Counted from the stretch's first letter, positions 54,437-64,000 are shown. The stretch: DNA of 64,000 nucleotides from Aeromonas dhakensis (GCF_000820305.1 NZ_CDBH01000018.1:1-64000); one strand, 5' to 3'. Notes: a model not told the origin generated them from the letters alone. Program-made: numbers and translations.

Positions 54437-55255
54437 ATGAGTCAGCAAGATCACCACTCCCCAAAACGAGGCTTGTTTGCAGGCCGTCGGGTTACGGTTG
54501 TCCAGCCAGAGCGTCTTTCTCTAGAGCAGCTGGTTGGCCAGCAATCCGTGCTCTGCTACCAGGATGCCGGTGTGCTCACGGCACAGCAACTGAACCTGCT
54601 GCAGCGTGTGTTGCCCAGAACCCGATTGGAGGGTCTGCTTGCATCTGTCTGGCTGCAGCGCCGCATGGAGGTTGCCATGGCTGTGTCACGTCAGGACATG
54701 CAACGGATCCTGCGCTCGGCTGCGAACGCAGAAGAGGGCTCCTGGGTCGAGCAACTGGGAGATGCTATCAACCTGGCTGAACGCCCGTTACTGTGGCACT
54801 GGGTGCTCTACCCCCTGCATCGCTGGTGGGTTTGCCATCAGGAGCCTCTCCACTCAGGCTGGACAACCGAATTGGCGCAACTGCAGATCATGCGGCGTCA
54901 ATTGAATGCTCAAGCAGTTTTCTGGCAGACGGTGGTGGATGTCCAATCCGGTATCGAGAGCAAGATTGACGCCCAGCTTGCCCAGTTGACTCGGCGTGAA
55001 CAGGAGCTGCTGCAGTTGCAAGCCGAATGTGAAACACGTCTTCATCTGGCTTGGCCTGCGTGGTATGCACGGCACACAACAGAGGGCGAGCTACAGACAT
55101 TGATGCCGGTCCCGCTGGAGCTGGAAAAATTCTGGCATTTGCTGGAAGCCCTGCCAGTTCAGTCCACAGCTGCCGAGCCATTGCATGCGTGGCTGGCAGA
55201 AAGAGGATTGGCCCTTTCCCAGGATCGTTTCTACTGGCTGCCACAGGCCCGCTAG
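54437..55255 (+). CDS. exsD: ExsA antiactivator ExsD
   Basis: The 272-residue protein binds ExsA and blocks its DNA binding and dimerisation. P. aeruginosa ExsD has 276 residues; the start region (RGLFAGRRVTVV...LEQLVGQQS) and the central coiled coil (about 160-200) match. AAGG lies six bases before the ATG. It leads the long structural operon, giving negative feedback. Confidence 0.93.
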   Translation: MSQQDHHSPKRGLFAGRRVTVVQPERLSLEQLVGQQSVLCYQDAGVLTAQQLNLLQRVLPRTRLEGLLASVWLQRRMEVAMAVSRQDMQRILRSAANAEEGSWVEQLGDAINLAERPLLWHWVLYPLHRWWVCHQEPLHSGWTTELAQLQIMRRQLNAQAVFWQTVVDVQSGIESKIDAQLAQLTRREQELLQLQAECETRLHLAWPAWYARHTTEGELQTLMPVPLELEKFWHLLEALPVQSTAAEPLHAWLAERGLALSQDRFYWLPQAR

Positions 55256-55270
55256 ATAACCCGAGGACCT

Positions 55271-55696
55271 ATGCAAACTCTACTCAATCGATTGGCCAAA
55301 AAGCTGGGCCAAGGGCCTTTTGTTGCCGATGTTCAGGGAAAGTACCATCTGCGGCTTGATGGTTATCCTCTTTTTCTGTTGCCAAGACCAAATGAACTCT
55401 TGGTGAGTACGCCCCTGGCAAGTGCCGCCGGGCAGCGAGGCCAAGTGTTGGAACCGGCGCTGTTGAAGCGTCTTCTGCAACAAGCTGTCGCCTGGGCGCG
55501 CCATGCACCCCAGGCTTTGGTACTGGACGAATTGGGCAATCTGCAGTTGGAGGCTCGACTCACCCTTGAGTGGTTGGATGAGCATGTGCTGGAAGTGCAT
55601 TTGAGCCAGCACATTACCCTGCTGGAAAAACTGGAGCCCCAACTGAATGAGGCGGCCATGGCCCCCCAATGGAGACAGATGATATGGCATCCCTGA
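55271..55696 (+). CDS. ascB: T3SS chaperone AscB (YscB family)
   Basis: The 141-residue class I chaperone, with Acr2 (SycN-like), serves AopN. YscB has 137 residues. The gene follows exsD by 15 bases (GAGGACCT before the ATG) and overlaps ascC. Confidence 0.92.
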   Translation: MQTLLNRLAKKLGQGPFVADVQGKYHLRLDGYPLFLLPRPNELLVSTPLASAAGQRGQVLEPALLKRLLQQAVAWARHAPQALVLDELGNLQLEARLTLEWLDEHVLEVHLSQHITLLEKLEPQLNEAAMAPQWRQMIWHP

Positions 55697-57513
55697 GCGT
55701 GCAACGCCTGCTTCGTCCTCTGTTGTGGTTCTGTATGGGAGCGATGGCATGGTCTCGCCCCGCTCTGGCGCAAGAATTGGATTGGCTTCCCATGCCTTAC
55801 AGCTATGTAGCTGAAGGGGAAAGTCTGCGGGATGTACTGGTCAATTTTGGTGCTAACTACGAGGTTTCCGTAGTGGTGAGCGACAAGATCAACGATCAGG
55901 TGAATGGCCAGTTTGAACATGAGGAACCCTTGGCATTCTTGCAGCAGCTGGCATCCCTCTACAACCTGGTCTGGTACTACGACGGCAACGTGTTGTATGT
56001 GTTCAAGAACAGTGAAGTCCAGTCCCGGCTCATCAAGTTGGCACAGACCGGTGCCGCGGAGCTGAAGCAGGCTCTGTTGCGTGCAGGTATCTGGGAGCCT
56101 CGTTTTGGCTGGCGTCCGGACGCAGATAATCGTCTGGTTTATGTCTCCGGTCCTCCGCGTTACCTCGAACTTATTGAGCAGACCGCCATGGCGCTGGAGC
56201 AGCAGTCCCAACTGCGCAGCGAAAAGACTGGACCACTTGCCATCGAGATTTTTCCGCTCAAGTACGCGTCAGCCACCGACCGGGCCATTCAATATCGTGA
56301 CAAAGATGTCGATGCCCCCGGTGTCGCCACCATTCTTTCCCGGTTGCTCAGCGATGCAGGTGTACAGATGGTCAATGGCGAAGGCGCAAAAGGGGTTGGC
56401 ACCCATTCGGGCCAGGCCATTGTCCAGGCAGACCCTTCCCTCAATGCCGTGCTGGTACGTGATGCGCCGGAGCGGATGGCCATGTATGGCAAGCTGATTG
56501 CGGCTCTGGACAAACCTGCCGCTCGTATCGAAGTTGCGCTCTCCATCATTGACATCAACGCCGAGGATCTCTCCCAGCTGGGGGTTGATTGGCGAGTGGG
56601 GATCCGTACCGGTTCCAACCAACAGGTGATTATCAAGACCACGGGGGACCGCAAAGGGATAGAAGGGGGGGCCGCTCTCGGCAGTCTGGTGGACTCCAGA
56701 GGACTCGATTATCTGCTGGCCAGGGTCAATCTGCTGGAAAATGAAGGAAATGCCCAGGTGGTGTCTCGGCCGACCTTGCTGACCCAGGAAAATACTCAGG
56801 CCGTGATCGATCACAGTGAAACCTATTACGTCAAGATCAGCGGAGAACGGGTAGCAGAGCTGAAAGGAATTACCTACGGCACCATGTTGAGGATGACGCC
56901 CAGGGTGATCCAATTGGGAGACAGGCCGGAAGTGAGCCTGAGCCTGCACATTGAGGATGGCAGTCAGAAACCCAACAGTTCGGGTCTGGATGGTATTCCT
57001 ACCATCAGTCGTACCGTTGTGGATACCATTGCTCGGGTTGGACATGGGCAGAGCCTGCTCATCGGTGGGATTTACCGTGACGAATTGAGCGAGAGCCTGA
57101 GCAAGGTACCTTTTCTGGGGGATATCCCCTATCTGGGGGCTCTGTTTCGCAGCAAGGAGAGCCAGACACGCCGTCAGGTGAGGTTATTCATCATCGAGCC
57201 CCGGCTGATCGATGATGGCATCGCTCATTACCTGTCGTTGGGGCATGGGCAGGATCTGCGCGCCGGGGTGCTGGGTGTCGATGAGATCTCCAATCAGAGT
57301 CTCTCCCTTGGCAAGGTGCTCGGCGGAGCCCAGTGTCAACCCTTGGCCGCAGCCCGTGAGGTACAGCAACTGCTGCGCCAGGGGGGCAGGAGCTCTTCTC
57401 TGACTCGTTGTCAGATGGGTCGTGAGCAGGGGTGGCGCCTGGTCGAAATGAGCAAAGAACAGAAATGCACACCGGCTCTGGAGTGGTGTGTGCAAGCCGG
57501 GGAAGCGCGATGA
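55684..57513 (+). CDS. ascC: T3SS outer-membrane secretin AscC
   Basis: The 609-residue secretin has a signal peptide ending ALAQ, N0/N1 domains, a middle domain with [15 protein letters not shown], and a C-terminal barrel with [14 protein letters not shown] and [15 protein letters not shown]. YscC has 607 residues. The ATG at 55684 has GGAG nine bases upstream; an ATG at 55669 would add five residues. It forms the outer ring and needs ExsB for placement. Confidence 0.95.
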   Translation: MASLSVQRLLRPLLWFCMGAMAWSRPALAQELDWLPMPYSYVAEGESLRDVLVNFGANYEVSVVVSDKINDQVNGQFEHEEPLAFLQQLASLYNLVWYYDGNVLYVFKNSEVQSRLIKLAQTGAAELKQALLRAGIWEPRFGWRPDADNRLVYVSGPPRYLELIEQTAMALEQQSQLRSEKTGPLAIEIFPLKYASATDRAIQYRDKDVDAPGVATILSRLLSDAGVQMVNGEGAKGVGTHSGQAIVQADPSLNAVLVRDAPERMAMYGKLIAALDKPAARIEVALSIIDINAEDLSQLGVDWRVGIRTGSNQQVIIKTTGDRKGIEGGAALGSLVDSRGLDYLLARVNLLENEGNAQVVSRPTLLTQENTQAVIDHSETYYVKISGERVAELKGITYGTMLRMTPRVIQLGDRPEVSLSLHIEDGSQKPNSSGLDGIPTISRTVVDTIARVGHGQSLLIGGIYRDELSESLSKVPFLGDIPYLGALFRSKESQTRRQVRLFIIEPRLIDDGIAHYLSLGHGQDLRAGVLGVDEISNQSLSLGKVLGGAQCQPLAAAREVQQLLRQGGRSSSLTRCQMGREQGWRLVEMSKEQKCTPALEWCVQAGEAR

Positions 57514-58811
57514 GCTGGAAATGTCGCATATACCGCGGGTTGAATCAGGGGGTCGAAGTCACGCTGCCAGAGGGGCGTCTGGTCATCGGTGCAGATCCGC
57601 TGCAAGCCGATCTGGTTTTGGTGGATGAGGGAATGGCTCCCGTTCACCTGACCTTGATGGTGACCTCGGAAGGGATCACTTTGCAGGAGTGGGCTGAAGG
57701 GGTTGTCCCTACCCAGGACGGAGACGTGCTGGAGGTAGGAGCCTTGCTCAAGGCGGCTACCCGGCTTGAAGCCGGCCCGCTGCTCTGGAGTTTTTGTGAT
57801 GGCAGTCTATCACTGCCAGAGCAGTTGGAACCGCTATTGGTGGCTCAGACTGTTCTTCGCCCACCAAAGCGTGCCCGGCGCGCCGATCTCTGGATGGGGG
57901 GATTGTGTCTGGTGCTGGTCATCGCAGTGCTGGTTCTGCTTGGACATGGCTGGTGGCAGGGAAACAGTGACAATGACGTTGTTCGTCAGGAGCAGACCCT
58001 GAAGCGTTTTCTTGTGTCACCGGCTTATCAGCAGGTAACGCTCAGCAGTGATGTCCTGGGTTTGTGGCTGCTGTCCGGTTATGTGGATGAGAACAGCACT
58101 CGACTGGCACTGCAACAGTATTTGGACGGCAGTGGTTTCAATTATCGGCTGGATGTTCGCACCATGGAGGATCTTCGCCAGGGTGCCGGCTTCATCTTGC
58201 AGAAGTTGGGTTATGAGCAGTTGCAGATCCGTAATGGCAAGGAGCCTGGCTGGCTGCGGTTGAGCGGCGAGATTGATACGCAGGATCCAAATTGGAACAA
58301 GCTTGATTCCCTGCTCAGACAGGAGGTCCCCGGGCTGATGGGGATTGAAAATCAGGTGCAGATCGCAGGTACTTATCGCGAGCGGCTGGATGGATTGTTG
58401 CAGGAACAAGGACTGTCCCGTGCGCTGCGCGTGAGTGAAACGAAAGGGCGGCTTGAAGCTTCCGGGCAGTTGGATGGCACCCAGCTTGTCAAGTTTCAAT
58501 TGGTACAACAGCAATTTCGGCGGGAGTTTGGTGCTCATCCTGTGTTGGAGCTGATTAATCAGACCAGGACGCCACGGCAGGATGAGTTGGAATTTGAGGT
58601 ACGCAGTGTCTCGTTTGGCCGCGTTCCTTACGTGATCCTGGCTGATAACCAGCGTTATCCCGTCGGTGGTGCGACGGCTGGTGGGGTTCGCGTGCTGGCC
58701 ATCCGTCCGGATGCCGTGGTGGTCAGCAAGGGAAAACAACAATATATCGTCAAGTTAAAAGGAGTCGAGCGTCATGATGACCAATTTGGAAGCGCGACTG
58801 TCCGGCGTTGA
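57510..58811 (+). CDS. ascD: T3SS inner-membrane ring protein AscD (YscD/PrgH family)
   Basis: The 433-residue protein has a cytoplasmic FHA domain (about 1-105), one membrane segment (about 130-150, [16 protein letters not shown]), and periplasmic ring-building modules (about 160-420). YscD has 419 residues. The ATG at 57510 overlaps the ascC stop. Confidence 0.94.
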   Translation: MSWKCRIYRGLNQGVEVTLPEGRLVIGADPLQADLVLVDEGMAPVHLTLMVTSEGITLQEWAEGVVPTQDGDVLEVGALLKAATRLEAGPLLWSFCDGSLSLPEQLEPLLVAQTVLRPPKRARRADLWMGGLCLVLVIAVLVLLGHGWWQGNSDNDVVRQEQTLKRFLVSPAYQQVTLSSDVLGLWLLSGYVDENSTRLALQQYLDGSGFNYRLDVRTMEDLRQGAGFILQKLGYEQLQIRNGKEPGWLRLSGEIDTQDPNWNKLDSLLRQEVPGLMGIENQVQIAGTYRERLDGLLQEQGLSRALRVSETKGRLEASGQLDGTQLVKFQLVQQQFRREFGAHPVLELINQTRTPRQDELEFEVRSVSFGRVPYVILADNQRYPVGGATAGGVRVLAIRPDAVVVSKGKQQYIVKLKGVERHDDQFGSATVRR

Positions 58812-58986
58812 TCCCACCTTTGCTCGCGATCTTCACGAGCAGCTGGTGCAGGCACTGGGGGCTGTGAAACGGCAACTGCTGCGCGGTGGAACCCCGCAAC
58901 AATATCGAGAGTGGCAACAGGAGGCTGACGCCATTGAGGCGGGGCTCAAGATCATTGGCAAGATAAAGGAGTACAACCATGGCTGA
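58774..58986 (+). CDS. ascE: Needle co-chaperone AscE (YscE family)
   Basis: The 70-residue helical-hairpin protein, with AscG, keeps the needle subunit AscF from polymerising in the cytosol. YscE has 66 residues. It begins 38 bases inside the end of ascD with AAGGAG upstream and overlaps ascF. Confidence 0.92.
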   Translation: MMTNLEARLSGVDPTFARDLHEQLVQALGAVKRQLLRGGTPQQYREWQQEADAIEAGLKIIGKIKEYNHG

Positions 58987-59236
58987 TTACTTTACCTATA
59001 CAGACAAGAACAGTAACACCCTCGATCAGGTGGCAACCAACCTCTCGGAACAGGCCAATACGGCCAATACTGAGGTCAACAAGGCCATTGGGGCGATGAA
59101 AACCAACCCGGACAACCCTGCGTTGCTTGCCGAGCTGCAGCACAAGATCAACAAATGGTCGGTCATCTACAACATCAACTCCACGGTGACTCGGGCCATG
59201 AAAGACCTGATGCAGGGCATTTTGCAGAAGATTTGA
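58979..59236 (+). CDS. ascF: Needle subunit AscF
   Basis: The 85-residue needle protomer is a helical hairpin around the PDNP turn (KTNPDNPALLAELQ). YscF has 87 residues. AAGGAG precedes the ATG. Its stop overlaps the ascG start. Confidence 0.96.
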   Translation: MADYFTYTDKNSNTLDQVATNLSEQANTANTEVNKAIGAMKTNPDNPALLAELQHKINKWSVIYNINSTVTRAMKDLMQGILQKI

Positions 59237-59589
59237 TGATGAATATTCAACTCAAGAAGCTTCTGGCAGAACTGGCTCTGGCGGGCACAGGGCATCATTG
59301 CCATCGGGAGGCGGTTTCCATTGCCGACTGGCTGGATCATGAAACATCCATGGCTGAATGCGTGACCTTGATCCGCCTGTCCTCCCTGATGAATCAAGGG
59401 GACTATCAGGGTGCTCTGTTACTGGGGCGTACTCAGTCTTCGCCGGATATTGAGCCCTGGTTAGCCCTGTGTGAATGGCGCCTTGATATGCATGATGAGC
59501 TGGTTGTGCGCCTGACAAGGCTGGAAGAGAGCGGGCAACCCGCTTTGCAGCAGTTTGCGGCTGGCTTGCGTGAGCAGATGGCATCATGA
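59236..59589 (+). CDS. ascG: Needle chaperone AscG (YscG family, TPR)
   Basis: The 117-residue TPR protein binds AscF with AscE; YscG has 115. Two adjacent ATGs (59236, 59239) give the same reading; the first overlaps the ascF stop as ATGA. Its 3' end overlaps ascH. Confidence 0.92.
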   Translation: MMNIQLKKLLAELALAGTGHHCHREAVSIADWLDHETSMAECVTLIRLSSLMNQGDYQGALLLGRTQSSPDIEPWLALCEWRLDMHDELVVRLTRLEESGQPALQQFAAGLREQMAS

Positions 59590-60140
59590 AGATTGAAGGC
59601 GGCGTCAATTCCCCTGGCTATGGGGAGGGGCAGTCCGAGACGTTTTCCAAGCCGCTGGTGCAGCACGGGTTTGAACGTCTGCTGGCTCGCACGGATGAAC
59701 CAACACTGTTTGAACGCTGGGAACAGGGCTCTGCACTGGAATCCCTATTGCAGGGGGCGTCACCTGCGGTTCAGCGGGATCTGCTATGGCAAATTCATCA
59801 GCAAGGAGGGGAGCAGGCAAAATTGGTTGGCAGTCAGCTGTTTCAGCCGGTGATAGACAAGCTGATCGCCCATTTTTCAGGTCGTCAGTTGCCTGTCGTG
59901 GCCGCGATTGATCTGCCGGAGTTGCGGGCTCTGATGCGCGAGTTTGACCCGTTGCCGTCGCGACGGGAGAAGGTACTCCTAAACGTAATGGCAGACCTCA
60001 AGAAAGTTGCCACCGGAGATCAAACTGACCTGATATATCTCGATGAATTGGCCCGCCGTGAATTGATGACGCTGATCCCGCTTAACGGCATGGTGAACAA
60101 CCTGATGCGACACTCGCACAAACTAGATCTGGAGGCATGA
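59586..60140 (+). CDS. ascH: Secreted T3SS protein AscH (YscH/YopR family)
   Basis: The 184-residue protein occupies the YscH/YopR place. YopR (165 residues) is secreted early and affects needle polymerisation. The C-terminal half (LPSRREKVLLNVMADLKKV) is the conserved part; the N-terminus is Gly/Ser-rich. It overlaps ascI by four bases. Confidence 0.9.
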   Translation: MKIEGGVNSPGYGEGQSETFSKPLVQHGFERLLARTDEPTLFERWEQGSALESLLQGASPAVQRDLLWQIHQQGGEQAKLVGSQLFQPVIDKLIAHFSGRQLPVVAAIDLPELRALMREFDPLPSRREKVLLNVMADLKKVATGDQTDLIYLDELARRELMTLIPLNGMVNNLMRHSHKLDLEA

Positions 60141-60478
60141 TGGAAATTTCCCAGTCAGCCCAGGCGGTCGTAACCAGCCTGGATGAGTTGAAGACGACGG
60201 ATGCGACCTCTTCCCAAGTTGCCAGTTTTGAACAGGCAATGAGTTCCCCATCCCAGGGGATTGGTGGTTCTTTGCTTGGGGAGTTGGGGGAGATCAGGCA
60301 GCAATTTGTAGAAGCCAAGGAGAGCCTGCGCGCCGAGCTATCGACGCCGGGTGATGATCCCAACAGTCTGATGCAGATGCAGTGGTCATTGATGCGGATC
60401 ACCATGCAGGAAGAACTGATTGCCAAGACGGTCGGCAAGATGAGCCAGAACGTTGAAACTCTGTTAAAGACCCAGTGA
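60137..60478 (+). CDS. ascI: Inner rod protein AscI
   Basis: The 113-residue protein matches YscI (115): a variable N-terminus and an amphipathic C-terminal helix (MQMQWSLMRITMQEELIAK). It forms the inner rod/adapter and is an early export substrate linked to the switch. GGAGG directly precedes the ATG. Confidence 0.93.
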   Translation: MMEISQSAQAVVTSLDELKTTDATSSQVASFEQAMSSPSQGIGGSLLGELGEIRQQFVEAKESLRAELSTPGDDPNSLMQMQWSLMRITMQEELIAKTVGKMSQNVETLLKTQ

Positions 60479-60484
60479 GGTAGT

Positions 60485-61222
60485 GTGAAGAGATCAATGT
60501 TGATGGTGGTGGTGTTCACCTCACTGCTGCTCGGTGGCTGCAAGGTGGAACTCTATACCGGGGTCAGTCAGAAGGAAGGCAATGAGATGCTGGCGTTGCT
60601 GCGTACCGAGGGGATCTCCTCGGACAAGCAGCCGGATAAGGATGGCCATGTCAAATTGCTGGTGGAGGAGTCTGATGTAGCGCAGGCCATAGAGGCACTC
60701 AAGCGTAAAGGCTATCCGCGCGAGAGCTTTTCCACCTTGCAAGATGTCTTTCCCAAAGATGGACTCATTTCATCCCCGACTGAGGAGCGGGCACGCCTCA
60801 ACTATGCTAAGGCCCAGGAAATTTCCCATACCCTGTCCGAAATAGACGGTGTACTGGTAGCCAGGGTGCATGTGGTTCTGCCCGAGGGGAATGAAGGGAT
60901 CAGCAAGAAACCTTCCCCCGCATCGGCTTCCGTTTTTATCAAGCATGCGGCAGACATCCAGCTGGATACCTATATTCCGCAGATAAAACAACTGGTCAAT
61001 AACAGTATCGAAGGGCTGGCTTATGACAGGATCAGCGTTGTGCTGGTGCCTTCTGCAGATATTCGCCAAATGCCTCTGGTATCGCGCAATACCAGCATTT
61101 TCTCCATCGAGGTGAGCGAGTCATCGAAGTGGCGGTTGACGGGGTTGATTGCCCTCTTGTTGATGCTGGTGGTGACCACCAACCTGGCCCAATATATGTG
61201 GCATCGAAGCCGGAGTCGTTGA
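60485..61222 (+). CDS. ascJ: Inner-membrane ring lipoprotein AscJ (YscJ/FliF family)
   Basis: The 245-residue protein has lipobox LLGGC (Cys19), two ring-building domains ([42 protein letters not shown]) and a C-terminal membrane helix (about 215-235). YscJ has 244 residues. The GTG at 60485 follows GAGG. It overlaps ascK. Confidence 0.95.
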   Translation: MKRSMLMVVVFTSLLLGGCKVELYTGVSQKEGNEMLALLRTEGISSDKQPDKDGHVKLLVEESDVAQAIEALKRKGYPRESFSTLQDVFPKDGLISSPTEERARLNYAKAQEISHTLSEIDGVLVARVHVVLPEGNEGISKKPSPASASVFIKHAADIQLDTYIPQIKQLVNNSIEGLAYDRISVVLVPSADIRQMPLVSRNTSIFSIEVSESSKWRLTGLIALLLMLVVTTNLAQYMWHRSRSR

Positions 61223-61848
61223 TGACGGTTGGTCTGACGCCCTATCAATTGCGATTTTGCCCGGCAGCCTATCTTGATGAGGGGCATTTTCCCGAGTCTT
61301 GGTGCTGGGTGCAGGAAACCATGCCGGAGTGGCGCACTCTGCCTGCCGTCAACGAGGCGTTGCTGGATGAACTGGCATTGGACACTGTCTATGAGCTGCC
61401 TTCCCCTCTGGGTGGATTGGCTCTCTTTCCTCGGAGTGAACTCATCCGCCTGCTGACATACCTCGGTGCCGTCTTGCACGGTGAGTCCATTCGTCATTGC
61501 CTGCTGGCTTCCACCTTGCGCCATATCATCAATTGGTTGGGGGAAGATGGGTACCGAACCCTGTTGTCCCAGCTTGACTTGTTGATCGGTCCCTGGCCTG
61601 CCGGTTGGCAGCAACCCTTGCCGCAACAGCTGAATGATGCCTGCCTGGAGGCCACCGGATTGCAATTCTGGCTGGCGGCAGCGGGAGACACTGCGCCCGG
61701 CTGGTGTCAGCGGCTGGTGTTGCGGTTGCCTCCAATGATTCCTGCACCAACATGGCATATGGCAACTGAGCAGGTGCCACTTGCCCGGGCGCTTTGTCTC
61801 AAAATAGCCAAACAGGTAACGCCGCAATGCTGCCATTTGTTGAAATAA
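61222..61848 (+). CDS. ascK: Sorting-platform protein AscK (YscK family)
   Basis: The 208-residue cytoplasmic adapter links the AscQ-AscL pods to the AscD ring. YscK has 209 residues. The ATG at 61222 shares bases with the ascJ stop (TGATG). Earlier in-frame starts lie in ascJ. Confidence 0.92.
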   Translation: MTVGLTPYQLRFCPAAYLDEGHFPESWCWVQETMPEWRTLPAVNEALLDELALDTVYELPSPLGGLALFPRSELIRLLTYLGAVLHGESIRHCLLASTLRHIINWLGEDGYRTLLSQLDLLIGPWPAGWQQPLPQQLNDACLEATGLQFWLAAAGDTAPGWCQRLVLRLPPMIPAPTWHMATEQVPLARALCLKIAKQVTPQCCHLLK

Positions 61849-62459
61849 AGAGTGAACACCTGCAGCTGGCCCCAGGTCAGCGTATCTTGCGTAGTCAGGA
61901 TTATCAGTCCTATTTGAGTGCACAGGCCCTGGTTGATGCGGCCAGAGCACAGGCTGCCGAGATAGTGCAGGAGGCGCACAGCGTATATGAGCAGCAGCGC
62001 GAACTTGGCTGGCAAGCCGGCATGGAGCAGGCTCGTCGTGAGCAAGCCGTGTTGATCCATCAGACCCAGTTGCAGTGTCAGGGGTACTATCGCACTGTGG
62101 AGCAGCAGATGAGCGAGGTCGTGTTGCAGGCCGTGCGCAAGATCCTGCATGACTATGACCAAGTTGCGTTGACTCTCAAGGTAGTGCGCGAAGCACTCTC
62201 GTTGGTGAGCAACCAGAAACAGGTAACGGTTCGGGTAAACCCTGAACAGGTTGCGGCGGTGCGTGAGCAGATCGCCAAGGTACACAAGGATTTCCCCGAA
62301 ATCGGTTATCTGGAGATCTCTGCTGATGCTCGTCTGGATCAGGGCGGCTGTATTTTGGAAACCGAAGTGGGAATTATCGATGCCAGTCTGGATGGTCAGT
62401 TGGAGGCTTTGTCTCGGGCCATTTCTTTGACCCTGGAACGGGGCGAAGCACGCTCATAG
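61827..62459 (+). CDS. ascL: ATPase stator AscL (YscL/FliH family)
   Basis: The 210-residue stator regulates AscN and ties it to AscQ. It has an N-terminal coiled coil and a conserved C-terminal domain (KILHDYDQVALTLKVVREAL, in part; LDQGGCILETEVGIIDASLDGQLEAL, in part) nearly the same as YscL. The ATG at 61827 is used. A TTG at 61794 would give 221 residues and a start (MSQNSQTG) resembling my recollection of Yersinia YscL, so it is a real alternative. It is the last gene of the T3SS. Confidence 0.93.
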   Translation: MLPFVEIKSEHLQLAPGQRILRSQDYQSYLSAQALVDAARAQAAEIVQEAHSVYEQQRELGWQAGMEQARREQAVLIHQTQLQCQGYYRTVEQQMSEVVLQAVRKILHDYDQVALTLKVVREALSLVSNQKQVTVRVNPEQVAAVREQIAKVHKDFPEIGYLEISADARLDQGGCILETEVGIIDASLDGQLEALSRAISLTLERGEARS

Positions 62460-62525
62460 CACACATATATAGCATCACGACATCGCAGTGAGTTTCGTCA
62501 GTGGATGGCGGGCTCTTGGGTATTG

Positions 62526-62564
62526 AGAAAAGCCCCGGCAACCTGGTTGCCGGGGCTTTTTGCT
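62526..62564. terminator. Bidirectional terminator after ascL; right copy of the 39-bp direct repeat
   Basis: Same 39 bases and orientation as 35053-35091 behind tRNA-Ser. It ends the rightward exsD-ascL operon and the leftward MFS gene. Confidence 0.92.
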
Positions 62565-62589
62565 GTCTGCAGCATGCGGAATGCGCTGC

Positions 62590-63804
62590 TCATGGCTGGC
62601 TGCCGACGTCGGGCTGCTTGTATCTGCCGAGCACCAGCAGGGTGAGCAGGCAGCAGGCGGCGCCGGCGTAGAAGGTGCAGGCGGCGCCCAGAGTGTCCCA
62701 CAGCAGCCCGGCCAGCAGGCTGGCCAGCAACATGGCGAGGCCGCAGACCAGATTGAAGAAGCCGAACGCACTGCCGCGCAGCTCCGCGGGCGCGCTGGCG
62801 GCCACCATGGCGGCCAGCAGACCCTGGGTCATCCCCAGATGAATGCCCCACAATATCACCCCCAACAGCAATGACCCCCAGTGGGGGCTGGCCGCCAGCA
62901 CCAGATCGGCGGCCACCAGCACCAGCAACCCCCAGACCAGCAGGGTACGGTGACTCATTTGATCCGAGAGGCGCCCGAACGGATAGGCGCCGAGGGCATA
63001 GACCAGGTTCATCGCCACCATGACCAGCGGTACCAGGGCGAGCGCCATGCCGCTTTGTTGGGCGCGCAGCACCAGAAAGGCTTCGCTGAAACGGGCCAGG
63101 GTAAACAGGGCGCCGATGAGTACTACCCAGCGATAGGGTTTACCCAGCCGTTGCAGGTTGTCGCGCCGCAAGGGGTTGCTGCGGGCGTGGTGGCCAGCCG
63201 CTTTGGGTTCACGCAGGCCGATGGCGAGCAGGGTGACCGAGGCCAGCCCAGGCACCACCGCCAGCCAGAAGATGGCACGAAAATCATCGTGCCAGAGCAG
63301 CATCAGCCCCACTGCCAGCAGCGGCCCCAGCAGGGCGCCGACCGTGTCGAGGGATTGGCGCAGGCCGAAGGCAGCGCCGCGCAGTTCCGGCGGAGTGAGG
63401 TCGGCCACCAGCGCATCGCGGGGGGCGCCACGGATGCCCTTGCCAACTCTGTCCAGCAGGCGGGCGGTCAGGATCAGTCCGCTGCCGGTAGCGATGGCAA
63501 ACAGCGGCTTGGTCAGGGCTCCCAGCCCATAGCCCAGCAGGGCCAACCCCTTGCGACGTCCCAGATAGTCACTCAGGGTGCCGGAGAAGACCTTGACCAT
63601 CAGGGCCGTGGCCTCCGCCATCCCTTCGATGAGGCCGATGGTGAGGGCACTGCTGCCAAGCACGGTCACCATGAACAGGGGTAGCAGGCTGTGGATCATT
63701 TCAGAAGAGATGTCCATCAGCAGGCTGACAAACCCCAGCACCCAGACGCCGCCCGGGATCCGGCCGGTGGGTTGGGGAGCGGGGGGACGGCTGGTCGTGG
63801 TCAT
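62590..63804 (-). CDS. Major facilitator superfamily transporter
   Basis: The 404-residue protein has about 12 membrane segments and an MFS motif A-like loop (GTLSDYLGRRKGLALLGYG, in part) plus RLLDRVGKGIRGAPRDALVAD. That sequence is typical of a group of drug-efflux-like MFS proteins with unknown substrates. AGGAG lies five bases before the ATG. It is the first gene beyond the T3SS island on the right. Confidence 0.85.
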   Translation of the reverse strand: MTTTSRPPAPQPTGRIPGGVWVLGFVSLLMDISSEMIHSLLPLFMVTVLGSSALTIGLIEGMAEATALMVKVFSGTLSDYLGRRKGLALLGYGLGALTKPLFAIATGSGLILTARLLDRVGKGIRGAPRDALVADLTPPELRGAAFGLRQSLDTVGALLGPLLAVGLMLLWHDDFRAIFWLAVVPGLASVTLLAIGLREPKAAGHHARSNPLRRDNLQRLGKPYRWVVLIGALFTLARFSEAFLVLRAQQSGMALALVPLVMVAMNLVYALGAYPFGRLSDQMSHRTLLVWGLLVLVAADLVLAASPHWGSLLLGVILWGIHLGMTQGLLAAMVAASAPAELRGSAFGFFNLVCGLAMLLASLLAGLLWDTLGAACTFYAGAACCLLTLLVLGRYKQPDVGSQP

Positions 63805-63842
63805 GGGGTTCTCCTGTCTTGCATCGATTCACCCAGAGCATA

Positions 63843-63876
63843 GCCAGCCCGGCCGCCACAAGGCTGCCGGGCTGGC
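63843..63876. terminator. Hairpin between the MFS gene and the gene at the window end
   Basis: GCCAGCCCGGC (63843-63853) faces GCCGGGCTGGC (63866-63876). A second stem GCAACCGT/ACGGTTGC lies at 63888-63911. Neither has a T run; they follow the leftward gene ending at 63926. Confidence 0.45.
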
Positions 63877-63925
63877 TGATCATGTCTGCAACCGTGACCG
63901 CAGACGGTTGCCTGCGGCCACGGCA

Positions 63926-64000
63926 TCATTGCTCGATGTCGAGCTCGGCCCGAACCGGTTGCAGGTTGCGCAGGGTCGAGATGAGCACCAGGGTGGCGAT
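63926..64000 (-). CDS. C-terminal end of an unidentified protein (cut by window end)
   Basis: On the minus strand a frame runs in from the window edge and stops with TGA at 63928-63926, giving 24 residues ending RAELDIEQ. The hydrophobic start (IATLVLISTL) suggests the end of a membrane protein. Too little is present to name it. Confidence 0.5.
   Translation of the reverse strand: MATLVLISTLRNLQPVRAELDIEQ

Overview
The window is chromosomal DNA from an Aeromonas species, close to the A. hydrophila / A. dhakensis / A. sobria / A. salmonicida group. Three things point there: a 624-residue kexin-like serine protease whose catalytic residues fall exactly where they do in the A. sobria protease ASP, with its ORF2 chaperone beside it; a complete Ysc-family type III secretion system (T3SS) with the Aeromonas gene order; and a pdxB-asd-fimV-truA-accD-folC-dedD block typical of gamma-proteobacteria. 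Species cannot be decided from the sequence alone. No CRISPR array, insertion sequence, phage gene or rRNA was seen.

Layout. 1-5.4 kb: C-terminal part of a very large RTX/VWA adhesin secreted by a type I system, a small unknown gene, and a YggE-like periplasmic protein. 5.5-12.5 kb: aroP, a small membrane protein, divergent ppsR/ppsA and an AraC-type regulator. 12.5-17.8 kb: an exoenzyme cluster on the minus strand (GH3 beta-glucosidase lipoprotein, ORF2 chaperone, serine protease). 18.1-20.5 kb: an isochorismatase-like hydrolase, a small membrane protein, and an AT-richer segment with a NYN-domain protein that starts at TTG. 20.5-34.8 kb: a MetQ-like binding protein, a PAP2 phosphatase, the pdxB-to-dedD housekeeping block, tusE, yccS and yccA. 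34.96 kb: tRNA-Ser(UGA).

35.1-62.46 kb: the T3SS island. Leftward run ascN-O-P-Q-R-S-T-U, then a probable effector with a Cys/His/Asp signature and its chaperone. Rightward runs aopN-acr1-acr2-ascX-ascY-ascV-acrR; acrG-acrV-acrH-aopB-aopD; exsC-exsE-exsB-exsA; exsD-ascB to ascL. Needle, basal body, export gate, ATPase complex, translocon, chaperones and the ExsA/ExsD/ExsC/ExsE switch are all present. Six promoters carry an ExsA-type box with the -10 hexamer at exactly the same distance, which ties the N-U operon, aopN operon, translocon operon, exsC operon, exsD operon and the effector pair into one regulon.

The island is bracketed by two identical 39-bp copies of a bidirectional terminator, one directly after tRNA-Ser and one after ascL. 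This suggests the island was inserted between tRNA-Ser and the MFS transporter gene now at 62.6-63.8 kb. The least described parts are the effector/chaperone pair at the left edge of the island and the NYN segment.
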